11,003 bases of DNA from an uncultured Desulfovibrio sp. (GCA_946490455.1 CAMLXE010000036.1:1-11003); one strand, 5' to 3'. Numbered from the stretch's first letter, positions 1-7,766 are shown. Notes: generated by a model not told the origin, from the sequence alone. Numbers and translations: made by a program.

Positions 1-812
1 GGAATCTGATTTCCAAGGCAAATGCCTTACGTCCTCATCCCATCGAATGTGGTATCCGAATCAATCCAGAACATTCCGAAGGGGCTGTTGGGATCTACAA
101 TCCCTGCGCACCGGGCTCACGCCTTGGCGTTCGCCTGAAAGACTTTGAACCGGATGCTCTGGCAGGAATCAGAGGTCTCCATTTCCATACACTCTGCGAA
201 CAGGGAGCCGATGCGCTTGCCAGAACACTTGATGTTTTTGAAAAGAATTTTGGCAAGTACCTTGAAGGCATGAAGTGGATGAACTTTGGCGGCGGACATC
301 ACATCACCAGGGAAGGCTATGATCTGGATCTGCTCTGCCGTTGCATTGAGCGCGTTCGCGACCGATACGGAGTACAGGTTTACCTTGAACCGGGAGAAGC
401 CGTAGCACTGAATGCAGGTGTCCTTGTCGCTACGGTGCTTGATGTTATCGAAGCGGACATGCCCATTGCCATTCTCGACACCTCTGCTTCCGCCCACATG
501 CCGGATGTTCTGGAAATGCCCTACAGACCGTTTGTCGTTGGCTCCGGCCTCCCCAATGAAAAGGGATATACCTGTCGCCTTGCCGGCAAGTCGTGCCTCG
601 CCGGCGATGTCATTGGAGAGTATTCTTTTGACGCACCGCTCAAGGCGGGAGACAGGCTTCTGTTTACCGACATGGCCATCTACAGCATGGTCAAGACCAC
701 CACTTTCAACGGACTCCGCCTGCCGTCCATCGCACGCTGGAATTCCGAGACAGATGCCGTGCGCATTGTTCGGGAATTTTCCTACGAAGACTTTAAGATG
801 CGGTTATCCTGA
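1..812 (+). CDS. nspC: Carboxynorspermidine decarboxylase NspC, 3' part (5' end outside window)
   Basis: Cytosolic PLP enzyme of the alanine-racemase fold (group IV decarboxylases) that decarboxylates carboxynorspermidine or carboxyspermidine to norspermidine or spermidine, the last step of the aspartate-semialdehyde polyamine route. The visible 269 codons are read from base 3. They show the NspC signature GLHFHTLCEQ, the Gly-rich PLP-phosphate loop GGGHHIT, the EPGEA motif, the segment DTSASAHMPDVLEMPYRP, and the catalytic-cysteine motif SCLAGD (Cys198 of the fragment), which corresponds to the ornithine-decarboxylase active-site Cys. Family members have about 370-400 residues, so roughly 100-130 N-terminal residues, including the PLP lysine, lie upstream of the window. 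The stop overlaps the next start (TGATG at 810-814). In Desulfovibrio relatives the partner dehydrogenase gene usually lies nearby, and it may be just upstream here (inference). Identification is firm; whether the product is norspermidine or spermidine cannot be told. Confidence 0.95.
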   Translation, partial: NLISKANALRPHPIECGIRINPEHSEGAVGIYNPCAPGSRLGVRLKDFEPDALAGIRGLHFHTLCEQGADALARTLDVFEKNFGKYLEGMKWMNFGGGHHITREGYDLDLLCRCIERVRDRYGVQVYLEPGEAVALNAGVLVATVLDVIEADMPIAILDTSASAHMPDVLEMPYRPFVVGSGLPNEKGYTCRLAGKSCLAGDVIGEYSFDAPLKAGDRLLFTDMAIYSMVKTTTFNGLRLPSIARWNSETDAVRIVREFSYEDFKMRLS

Positions 813-1585
813 TGGGAAAAGACAAGATTACCTATGCCCAGCAGGTTTGTATCAAGAGTGCGGGCAAGGCCATGCAACGGGCGGGCATGATCCGGCCTGG
901 TGCGCGTGTTGGGATTGCCGTATCTGGAGGTGTGGACAGCTGGGTCATGCTTGAAGTGTTGCGTCGTCGCCAGCGGATTGTTCCATTTCGTTATGACATC
1001 ATGGCGCTGCATCTGAACCCCGGCTTTGATCCCCACAATCATCAGCCGCTTGTGGACTACCTCAAAAGGTATGGAGTGGCCGGGCATATTGAGGTCACAG
1101 ACTTTGGACCACGAGGTCATTCTCCAGAAAACAGAAAAAATTCTGCCTGCTTCTATTGTGCCATGTTACGAAGGACACGGCTCTTTGAGCTGTGCCATCA
1201 GTACAGGCTGACCCATCTGGCCTTTGGGCATAATGCAGACGATCTGGTCACTACCTTTTTCATGAACATGGTTCAAAACGGACGAGTGGACGGGATGAAA
1301 ATGGCGGACCCCTTCTTCCGTGGAGAACTGCTGGTCATCCGTCCCATGCTGCTGGTTGAAAAGGCTGACATCATCAGGGCAGCCAGACAGTGGAATCTTG
1401 AAGTCTGGGATAATCCCTGTCCTTCATCCGGAAACAGCAACAGAGCCGTGTTCCAGAATAAGGTCAAAAGTCTGTATGGCGAGGACAAGATGCTCAAGAA
1501 GAATCTGTTCAATGCCTTGCGCAAATGGCAGCTTTCACTTGCCGAACAGACTGCCGTAACGTCAGACGGAGAGGATCATGCTTGA
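812..1585 (+). CDS. TtcA-like PP-loop ATPase, probable tRNA 2-thiocytidine synthesis protein
   Basis: A 257-residue member of the TtcA/TilS ATP-pyrophosphatase superfamily. The PP-loop SGGVDS lies at residues 38-43 (ATP-binding, substrate adenylation). A CxxC (Cys113, Cys116 in ACFYCAML) and a later Cys203 in DNPCPSSG sit where TtcA has the three cysteines that hold its [4Fe-4S] cluster. TtcA thiolates C32 of certain tRNAs in the cytosol. The protein is shorter than Escherichia coli TtcA (311 residues), and the motif around the third Cys is PCPSSGNSNR where I recall PCNLCGS in E. coli. It could therefore be a divergent subfamily with a different tRNA position or sulfur acceptor. The start ATG overlaps the nspC stop and has no strong Shine-Dalgarno sequence, so coupled translation is likely. 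The 3' end overlaps the next gene by 8 nt. The superfamily call is firm and the exact substrate is not. Confidence 0.82.
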   Translation: MGKDKITYAQQVCIKSAGKAMQRAGMIRPGARVGIAVSGGVDSWVMLEVLRRRQRIVPFRYDIMALHLNPGFDPHNHQPLVDYLKRYGVAGHIEVTDFGPRGHSPENRKNSACFYCAMLRRTRLFELCHQYRLTHLAFGHNADDLVTTFFMNMVQNGRVDGMKMADPFFRGELLVIRPMLLVEKADIIRAARQWNLEVWDNPCPSSGNSNRAVFQNKVKSLYGEDKMLKKNLFNALRKWQLSLAEQTAVTSDGEDHA

Positions 1586-2246
1586 AAAGCTTCATAAGGC
1601 CATTGAACGCCGAATCGGCTGGCAGGATGTCATCGCCTATTTTGCCATCATCTTGCAGCGCAACTGGTCATGCCTGCGCGGTACTCTGGCTCTGCGTTGC
1701 AAGGCCTTTCTTTTTGGTGTTCAGCTTGGAAGGGGAACAAGTGCCTGCGGACCTGTCATTCTTGGTCGCTGGCCGGGCAGCCGTATTGAACTGGGGCCAG
1801 AGTGCAGTCTCATTTCCTCGTCCCGACGCTGCACGGCGGCCACCCTTTTTGCTCCGGTTCGCTTCAGAACCTTTGCCCCTTCAGCCAGAATACGGCTTGA
1901 TCGCGGGGTCCAGCTCAATGGAACGGCAATCACGGCCCGTTCAAAGACCATCTCCATCGGACACGACACCATGATTGCTCCCAACTGTGTGATTACCGAT
2001 TCCGACTTTCATGCACTCTGGCCGGCAGAGACACGCCACATCGAACCGGCCTTCGAGCGTGATGCAGACGTAACCATCGGCTCCCATGTCTGGATCGGCA
2101 TGAATTCAATCATTCTGAAGGGAGTTACGATTGGAGATGGAGCCATCATAGGAGCAGGCAGTGTGGTGGTCGGTGACATTCCTGCCGGATGTGTCGCTGC
2201 CGGTGTTCCGGCAAAGGTCATTCGCCAGCAGGATACCAATCTTTGA
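1578..2246 (+). CDS. Left-handed beta-helix acyltransferase (maltose/galactoside O-acetyltransferase-like)
   Basis: A 222-residue hexapeptide-repeat acyltransferase that probably moves an acetyl group from acetyl-CoA to a sugar hydroxyl or amine. The C-terminal half shows the repeats clearly: IGHDTMIAPNCVITDSDFH with the likely catalytic His145, then TIGSHVWIGMNSIILKGVTI (about 167-186), IGDGAIIGAGSVVVGDIPAG, and the terminal AAGVPAKVIR typical of LacA/Maa/WbbJ enzymes. The first 50 residues are basic and partly hydrophobic, without a clear signal peptide. Residues about 55-125 look like degenerate hexapeptide coils. A GGAGAGG Shine-Dalgarno at 1568-1574 lies just before the ATG, inside the previous gene. 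The stop shares bases with the helicase start (TGATG at 2244-2248). The usual job of such enzymes is surface-polysaccharide decoration, but no glycan gene lies in this window and the substrate is unknown. Confidence 0.85.
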   Translation: MLEKLHKAIERRIGWQDVIAYFAIILQRNWSCLRGTLALRCKAFLFGVQLGRGTSACGPVILGRWPGSRIELGPECSLISSSRRCTAATLFAPVRFRTFAPSARIRLDRGVQLNGTAITARSKTISIGHDTMIAPNCVITDSDFHALWPAETRHIEPAFERDADVTIGSHVWIGMNSIILKGVTIGDGAIIGAGSVVVGDIPAGCVAAGVPAKVIRQQDTNL

Positions 2247-5200
2247 TGAATATCTTCAATCCGTCTTCTGTCTGCAAAAAGACAGAACGCGGATTGAACC
2301 ATATGGATTCTCTTGAAGGCAAGGCGTTTTCTGTCCTTCCGGAAAACAGTATGCAGAACAACGTTGCAGACTATATTGCGGCTCTTCTGGCCTCGGAACG
2401 TTTCGCCCGCCAGATCACTCACCACAGAACAGATCCGGCACGTCCGGCTGTCTATGGTGAGACACGCCGTCCGTGGTCAAAAGCTGTCAAAGGTATCCTT
2501 GAGGAAAAGAAGATTCCTGCCTTGTACAGCCATCAGGCGGCCGCTGCCGACATCCTGCGTGCAGGACGCGACCTTGTCATCGCCACTCCCACAGCCAGCG
2601 GCAAGACACTCTGCTACAGCCTGCCAATTCTCGAGCACTATCTTCAGGATCGTGACAGCCGGGTCCTGATGCTTTTCCCGCTCAAGGCTCTGGCTCAGGA
2701 TCAGCTGCGTGCCTTCACCTCTCTCACAGCTCACTGGCCTGAGGCAGCCAGACCTTCCGCAGCCATTTACGACGGGGACACGACAGACCATTTCCGACGG
2801 AAAATCCGCAAGAATCCACCTCATGTTCTGATTACCAATCCGGAAATGCTGCATCTTTCCATTCTTCCGCACCATGAGCAATGGACAACCTTTCTGGCTT
2901 CGCTCACACTCGTAGTTGTAGATGAAGCCCATACCTATCGGGGGGTTCTCGGCTCGCATATCAGCCAGCTTTTCCGGCGTCTTTCCCGTATCTGTGCCCG
3001 CTACAATGCCCGGCCGAACTTTGTACTGTGTACGGCAACCGTGGGGAATCCCGAAGAACTGGCTGTCAACCTTACCGGAAAGGACTCCGGTACAGAAAAG
3101 TCTGCCTCCGGTTGCAAACATGCCCTGCCCCCTTCCCTTTCAACAGTATTGACGACAAATGACTCTGATTCCCCGCCTGCGACCACAGCTGACAGTTCTT
3201 CTTCCCTTCCCGCTTCCATACCTGTCATTCGTGAATCAGGAGCGCCAACGGGAAAACGTCACATTGTCTTCATGGACCCTGAAGACAGCCCGGCAACAGC
3301 AGCCATTGCCCTGCTGAAAGCAGCTCTGGCCAGACAGTTGCGGACCATCGTGTACTGCCGTTCACGGCGTATGACCGAACTTATTGCCATATGGGCTGCG
3401 GACAAGACAGGCGGTGCAGGAGGTCTGGCAGGAAAGATCAGTGCCTATCGGGCCGGCTTTCTTCCTGAAGAACGTCGGGACATCGAAGCACGCATGAATT
3501 CCGGAGAACTGCTTGCCGTCATCACAACCAGCGCTCTGGAGCTCGGTATCGACATAGGCAACCTCGATATCTGCATTCTGGTCGGCTATCCGGGGACAGT
3601 CATGTCCACACTTCAGCGAGGAGGACGTGTAGGACGTTCAGGTCAGGAATCTGCCGTCATCCTCATTGCCGGAGAAGACGCGCTGGACCAGTACTTCATT
3701 CATACTCCCGAGGCCTTTTTTGCCCGTACGGCAGAGCGGGCCATTGTCAATCCGGATAATGAGGTCATTCTCAAAAGACATCTCGAATGTGCCGCTGCCG
3801 AACTTCCGCTTGAAAAAGATGAACCATGGCTTGCCGGAGAGAGTGCAAGAGCTGCTCTGGCTGAACTGGAGCAGGAAGGGCTTCTGCTCAGGTCTGCGAA
3901 TGGAGAAGAATGGCTCGCAGCCCGCAAGCGTCCGCAACGGTATGTTGATCTGCGAGGAAGCGGTTCTCAGTTCAGTATCGTGGATACCGAAAATACCCCT
4001 ATCGGCAGCGTAGATGGCCATCAGGCTTTCAAGGAAACGCATCCCGGTGCAGTCTATCTGCACAGAGGCAAAACATACGTTGTGAAAAGTCTGGATGTGG
4101 GAACACGGCAGGTTCACTGTGAACTGCCTCTCCAGCGTGTGAACTGGCATACAAGAGTACGCAGTCACAAGGAAACGGCCATCATCAATGTCCGGGAACA
4201 GGGAACTGCCTTTGGTTCGCCTACCGGATTTGGCCGTCTGCGTGTCACGGAAACCATTACCGGCTATGAAAAGCGCAGTACCGTCGACAACAGGCTGATC
4301 AGTATTGTACCACTGGATCTTCCACCTCTGGTCTTTGAAACCGAAGGGCTCTGGTTTTGTGTACCGGACGGTCCCAGAAGAGCCACCGAAGACGGGCTCA
4401 TGCATTTTATGGGCTCCATACACGCGCTTGAACACGCAAGCATAGGCCTCATGCCGCTTATGGTCATGGCCGACCGTAATGACTTCGGCGGAATTTCCAC
4501 TCCCATGCACGCCCAAACAGGATTACCCACCGTTTTTATCTACGATGGTCTCCCCGGAGGCGCAGGTCTTTGTCGGGCAGCCTTTCCTGAACTTGAAACC
4601 CTGTTTCTTGCCGTCCGTGACCTTCTTGAACGCTGCCCATGCGAAACCGGCTGTCCATCGTGTGTGCATTCCCCAAAATGCGGCTCGGGCAATCGTCCTA
4701 TCGACAAGGCAGGGGCTCTCTTTCTCCTGAACTGTCTTATTGCCGCCCCCAAGCCACAGTATTCCCTTGGCATTGATCCCCTGCCAGAGCATACGGGCAT
4801 CCTTCCTCCACAGGGTATCCCTGCCAAAGAAACTTTCCAGAAGGACAGCAAGGAGCTCCCGGAAGAAGGCCGGAGCCTCTCTCTGGAATCAGGCAGTATC
4901 CCCAAACAGGCCGATGACGTTCCTCCCCTTCCCGCACGATACATGGTTCTGGATGTGGAAACGCGTCGCTCTGCTGCGGAGGTAGGAGGATGGAACCGCG
5001 CAGACCGCATGGGAGTCAGTGTGGCCGTACTCTATGATGCCGGAGAGGATGTCTTCCTGACCTATGAACAGGATGAACTTCCTGCACTGTTTGAGCGCCT
5101 AAAAAAGGCCGATGTGGTAGTTGGCTTCAACAGTTCACGCTTTGACTACGCTGTCCTTCAGCCTTTTGCCCCCTATTCCCTGCACGATCTGCCCACACTG

Positions 5201-5464
5201 GACATGCTCACAGAAGTCAAACGTCGCCTGTCCTATCGGGTCTCCCTGGACAATCTGGGCAAGGCTACGCTCAATGCACCCAAAACCGCCGATGGTCTTC
5301 AGGCCCTGCGCTGGTGGAAAGAGGGCAAGCTCGCCGAAATTGCTGCCTACTGTCGCAAGGATGTAGAAATAACACGCGATATGTATCTCTATGGCCACAA
5401 GAACGGCTATCTTCTCTTTACCAACAAGGCGGGTCAGACTGTCCGCGTTCCAGTCAGCTGGTAA
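2246..5464 (+). CDS. MrfA/YprA-type DEAH helicase fused to an MrfB-like DEDD exonuclease domain
   Basis: A 1072-residue SF2 helicase and nuclease, probably for DNA repair. In order: Walker A TPTASGKT (Lys120), motif Ib TNPEM (197-201), DEAH box (226-229), motif III TAT (263-265), motif VI QRGGRVGRSG (457-466), a DUF1998/MZB region, and a zinc motif C-x5-C-x2-C-x5-C (Cys797, 803, 806, 812) as in MrfA and Hrq1. After a linker of about 70 residues comes an RNase H-like exonuclease: LDVET (Asp903, Glu905), VGFNSSRFD (Asp967), and YCRKD (Tyr1035, Asp1039). All four DEDD acidic residues are present. In B. subtilis MrfA and MrfB are separate neighbouring genes that act together on mitomycin C damage. 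Here they are joined, without the C-terminal TPR part I associate with MrfB. Residues about 280-326 are a Ser/Thr/Pro-rich insertion between helicase lobes. I take ATG 2246 because it overlaps the acetyltransferase stop; in-frame ATG 2303 (1053 residues) is a real alternative. Confidence 0.93.
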   Translation: MNIFNPSSVCKKTERGLNHMDSLEGKAFSVLPENSMQNNVADYIAALLASERFARQITHHRTDPARPAVYGETRRPWSKAVKGILEEKKIPALYSHQAAAADILRAGRDLVIATPTASGKTLCYSLPILEHYLQDRDSRVLMLFPLKALAQDQLRAFTSLTAHWPEAARPSAAIYDGDTTDHFRRKIRKNPPHVLITNPEMLHLSILPHHEQWTTFLASLTLVVVDEAHTYRGVLGSHISQLFRRLSRICARYNARPNFVLCTATVGNPEELAVNLTGKDSGTEKSASGCKHALPPSLSTVLTTNDSDSPPATTADSSSSLPASIPVIRESGAPTGKRHIVFMDPEDSPATAAIALLKAALARQLRTIVYCRSRRMTELIAIWAADKTGGAGGLAGKISAYRAGFLPEERRDIEARMNSGELLAVITTSALELGIDIGNLDICILVGYPGTVMSTLQRGGRVGRSGQESAVILIAGEDALDQYFIHTPEAFFARTAERAIVNPDNEVILKRHLECAAAELPLEKDEPWLAGESARAALAELEQEGLLLRSANGEEWLAARKRPQRYVDLRGSGSQFSIVDTENTPIGSVDGHQAFKETHPGAVYLHRGKTYVVKSLDVGTRQVHCELPLQRVNWHTRVRSHKETAIINVREQGTAFGSPTGFGRLRVTETITGYEKRSTVDNRLISIVPLDLPPLVFETEGLWFCVPDGPRRATEDGLMHFMGSIHALEHASIGLMPLMVMADRNDFGGISTPMHAQTGLPTVFIYDGLPGGAGLCRAAFPELETLFLAVRDLLERCPCETGCPSCVHSPKCGSGNRPIDKAGALFLLNCLIAAPKPQYSLGIDPLPEHTGILPPQGIPAKETFQKDSKELPEEGRSLSLESGSIPKQADDVPPLPARYMVLDVETRRSAAEVGGWNRADRMGVSVAVLYDAGEDVFLTYEQDELPALFERLKKADVVVGFNSSRFDYAVLQPFAPYSLHDLPTLDMLTEVKRRLSYRVSLDNLGKATLNAPKTADGLQALRWWKEGKLAEIAAYCRKDVEITRDMYLYGHKNGYLLFTNKAGQTVRVPVSW

Positions 5465-5525
5465 GAACCTGCTTCAGAGAAGAATCCTGCCAGCTTATGG
5501 GAGTCCTCCGTATCCACCCAACGCA

Positions 5526-6452
5526 TCAGGCTTTCAGTGCATGAATGGCTGACACCGCAGCTCTGGCTACAGCCTCGGCACCCATGACGCCAAGCAGATT
5601 TTCCCCGGCATGTGGTCCTTCTTTGGATGAAAGGGCAAAAACAATATCCCCATCAAAAAGCATATGTGCAGGGCGCAATACCCGAGCCAGACCTGTTCCG
5701 GACATTCTGGCCAGTCTGGAAGCACCTACCTTGCTCAATGGGGCATTGGTGGCAACCGCCACCAGCACGGTATTCAATCTGGATTCCACTTCCTGTGTGC
5801 CCAGCAGCGCATACAGAGCCTCTCCCTCAAGACGTCTCCCCGCATCATCATGGCCTCCGGCCAGCCATGCTCCCGTATCCGGATCGTACACATTCCCCAG
5901 AGCATTGAGTACAACCAGAGCAGATACGATAATGTCTTCCCTTTTTATTCCCCACGATCCCAGCCCGGATTTGGCCGGATGTTCAAATCCGGCGACTCTT
6001 CCACAGCGCGCTCCTGTTCCCGCCCCCACAGCACCCTGTTCGACGGGTCTGTCGGATGCGGCCATGGCCGCAGCATATCCCATGGCTTCATCAGGAAGTG
6101 TTCCCGGAGCCGTATTCAGATCCAGATCAAAAATGGCAGCTCCCGGCACAATGGGAACTCTGGCAAAGGGCGTTTCAAAACCGACATGCTGTTCCTGAAG
6201 AAAACGTACAACCCCTGTCGCAGCGGCCAGACCAAAGGCGCTCCCTCCGGAAAGACACAGACCATGAACACTTTCCACAAGTGCTTCCGGATACATAAGC
6301 TCAGTTTCCCGTGATGCCGGAGCAAAACCGGGGACATGGATTCCCGGTGTAAATCCCTCTGGACAAAGGATAGCGGTACAGCCTGTATGCGAACTGGCAT
6401 CAGTAGCATGTCCAACAAGAATTCCCGGAACCGATGTTAATGTCATGCTCAT
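5526..6452 (-). CDS. P1-family N-terminal-nucleophile peptidase/amidase (DmpA/NylC-like)
   Basis: A 308-residue hydrolase of the DmpA/P1 family (MEROPS S58 type), whose members include D-aminopeptidases, beta-aminopeptidases and the nylon-oligomer hydrolase NylC. Family signatures seen are VPGILVGHATD at the N-terminus, GLCLSGGSAFGLAAATGV, GAVGAGTGARCGR, SALVVLNALGNVYDPDTG, NTVLVAVATNAPLSK, and the C-terminal RPAHMLFDGDIVFALS. The precursor normally cleaves itself before a Ser or Thr that becomes the nucleophile. By position, Asn227-Thr228 in RLNTVLVAV is the expected site, giving subunits of about 227 and 81 residues (inference). No signal peptide is seen, so it is probably cytosolic. The start is supported by GGGAG 8 nt before the ATG at 6452; a second in-frame ATG at 6446 is less likely. 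It stands alone on the minus strand between two plus-strand units. The physiological substrate is unknown. Confidence 0.92.
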   Translation of the reverse strand: MSMTLTSVPGILVGHATDASSHTGCTAILCPEGFTPGIHVPGFAPASRETELMYPEALVESVHGLCLSGGSAFGLAAATGVVRFLQEQHVGFETPFARVPIVPGAAIFDLDLNTAPGTLPDEAMGYAAAMAASDRPVEQGAVGAGTGARCGRVAGFEHPAKSGLGSWGIKREDIIVSALVVLNALGNVYDPDTGAWLAGGHDDAGRRLEGEALYALLGTQEVESRLNTVLVAVATNAPLSKVGASRLARMSGTGLARVLRPAHMLFDGDIVFALSSKEGPHAGENLLGVMGAEAVARAAVSAIHALKA

Positions 6453-6593
6453 GTTTTCTCCCGCTCAACAGCATTTTACTATTTTTACAATATATGAAAT
6501 TTATTGTGTTTTATTACAACAGGACTGTGCCGCATTGCAATCATCTCCGGCTTGTGGTGCAATACGAAAAAAAATTTTTCAAGTGAGCTTGCC
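6453..6593. promoter_or_regulatory. Divergent intergenic promoter region
   Basis: This 141-bp AT-rich gap separates the minus-strand peptidase from the plus-strand pseudouridine synthase, so it should carry promoters for both. For the plus strand, TTGCAA (6535-6540), 17 nt, then TGCAAT (6558-6563) is a weak sigma-70 fit, about 30 nt before the ATG. For the minus strand, TTGTAA (plus 6514-6519), 19 nt, then TATATT (plus 6489-6494) is a fair fit with a long spacer. TACAAT at 6486-6491 is another possible plus-strand -10, but no good -35 goes with it. No clear operator dyad stands out. These matches are by eye only and AT-rich DNA gives many chance hits. Confidence 0.35.
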
Positions 6594-7760
6594 ATGTCCC
6601 AGCCTCTTGTTGTCACTCCCGCCGAAGCAGGACAAAAACTGCTTCAGTTTCTGGTCCGTCGCTTTGATCTTCCACATGGAGTTCTGCATCGATGGATAAG
6701 AACAGGACAGGTCCGAATCAACGGAGGCAGGGTGAAGGCATTCGATCGCGTTGAAGAAGGAGATGAAATCCGAATTCCTCCCTTTGCCGAACAGAGCAGA
6801 CAGCCAGCAATTCCTGCTGAAAAGGATTCCTCCACCATCAGTCAGGTTCAGGCAGCACAAAAAATTTCCGGACAGACATCTTCTCAGCACACAAGGTCCA
6901 AGTCCTTGCCTCGAATTGTGGCGGAAACAGAAGAACTTCTGGTATTCTGCAAACCTTCCGGACTTCCTGTACATCCAGGGTCCGGACATGCGGACAGCCT
7001 GACTGCCCGTATTGAAGGCAGCTATGCCGGAGCCGATTTCATGCCCGCACCGGTTCATCGGCTGGACAGAGACACATCAGGACTGCTTCTTGTCGCCAAA
7101 ACATACAGAATGGTGCGAAAACTGTCTGATGCTCTGGCCAGTCATGATGGACATGTCGTTAAGGAATATCTCGCCTGGGTAGCCGGGAACTGCCCATGGA
7201 CCAAACCGATACGGCTCTCGGACCGGCTTGCCAAACAGGCACAGAATGGTCGTGAACGGATGGCCATTCAGACCGGTACGACAGAAAAAATCCACTCCAG
7301 CAAGGAACAGCAGGCCAGTCTGACCGTTTGCTGTATCACGCGGATACATGGAGCCAGCCTTGTGCTTGTCCGGCTGCACACAGGACGGACACATCAAATT
7401 CGAGCTCAACTTTCCGGACGAGGCTTTCCCCTTCTTGGCGATGTCAAATATGGAGGCCCACATCTTTCGGACGGTCTCAAGCTTCATGCTGCACGTCTGG
7501 TTCTGGATGGAACAGTCTATGAAGTTCTGCCCGAATGGAAAGGAAAATTTCATGTTGCCGCAATGCCTCCTGTCAGTCTGCTGGATAATCCTCTTCCTGA
7601 ATCGGCAGCTGAACGGCAGAACTTCAAAGAGAACACCATGAACTGCCATCCTCAGGACAGAGAGCATTCGCCACATCCCAAATGTCATTTGCCCGCTCAC
7701 GATCAAAAGCCGGCCTCACGGCATCGTATCGCCTATCATGGCAAGGAAAAAACAAGGTAG
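6594..7760 (+). CDS. RluA-family 23S rRNA-type pseudouridine synthase with an N-terminal S4 domain
   Basis: A 388-residue pseudouridine synthase of the RluA/RluC/RluD family, which isomerises uridine in rRNA. An S4 RNA-binding domain (about residues 1-60, with LLQFLVRRF and GQVRINGGRV) is followed by a Gln/Ser-rich linker (about 62-105). The catalytic domain has CKPSGLPVHPGSG, the catalytic Asp158 in HRLDRDTSG, GRTHQIR (264-270) and PLLGDVKYG. S4 plus this core resembles RluC or RluD, but the uridine modified cannot be told. Residues about 332-388 form an unusual hydrophilic tail with seven His and two Cys in its last 40 residues, outside the catalytic fold. I start at ATG 6594, where the S4 domain begins. 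An upstream in-frame ATG at 6504 would add 30 residues unlike the family. The Shine-Dalgarno (GTGAG) is weak. The stop lies 6 nt before the exporter start, so the two are probably cotranscribed. Confidence 0.92.
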   Translation: MSQPLVVTPAEAGQKLLQFLVRRFDLPHGVLHRWIRTGQVRINGGRVKAFDRVEEGDEIRIPPFAEQSRQPAIPAEKDSSTISQVQAAQKISGQTSSQHTRSKSLPRIVAETEELLVFCKPSGLPVHPGSGHADSLTARIEGSYAGADFMPAPVHRLDRDTSGLLLVAKTYRMVRKLSDALASHDGHVVKEYLAWVAGNCPWTKPIRLSDRLAKQAQNGRERMAIQTGTTEKIHSSKEQQASLTVCCITRIHGASLVLVRLHTGRTHQIRAQLSGRGFPLLGDVKYGGPHLSDGLKLHAARLVLDGTVYEVLPEWKGKFHVAAMPPVSLLDNPLPESAAERQNFKENTMNCHPQDREHSPHPKCHLPAHDQKPASRHRIAYHGKEKTR

Positions 7761-7766
7761 TTATTC

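Noticed and set aside
412..954. A 180-codon plus-strand open frame across the nspC and TtcA-like junction
   Set aside because: It is out of frame with two clearly identified genes and has no recognisable motif.
3638..4516. A 292-codon open frame on the minus strand inside the helicase
   Set aside because: It lies opposite conserved helicase and DUF1998 sequence, has no recognisable domain, and is a typical antisense shadow of a codon-biased gene.
5465..5525. A bidirectional terminator between the convergent helicase and peptidase genes
   Set aside because: Only very short inverted repeats such as CTTC/GAAG are present and there is no T-run on either strand.
5545..6314. Two long plus-strand open frames opposite the P1-family peptidase
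   Set aside because: Their translations are low-quality (Ser/Pro/Arg-rich, no motifs), while the minus strand shows clear family motifs throughout.
6504..6593. Upstream ATG 6504 as start of the pseudouridine synthase
   Set aside because: It would add 30 residues not seen in the family, read through AT-rich promoter-like DNA; the S4 domain begins right after ATG 6594.
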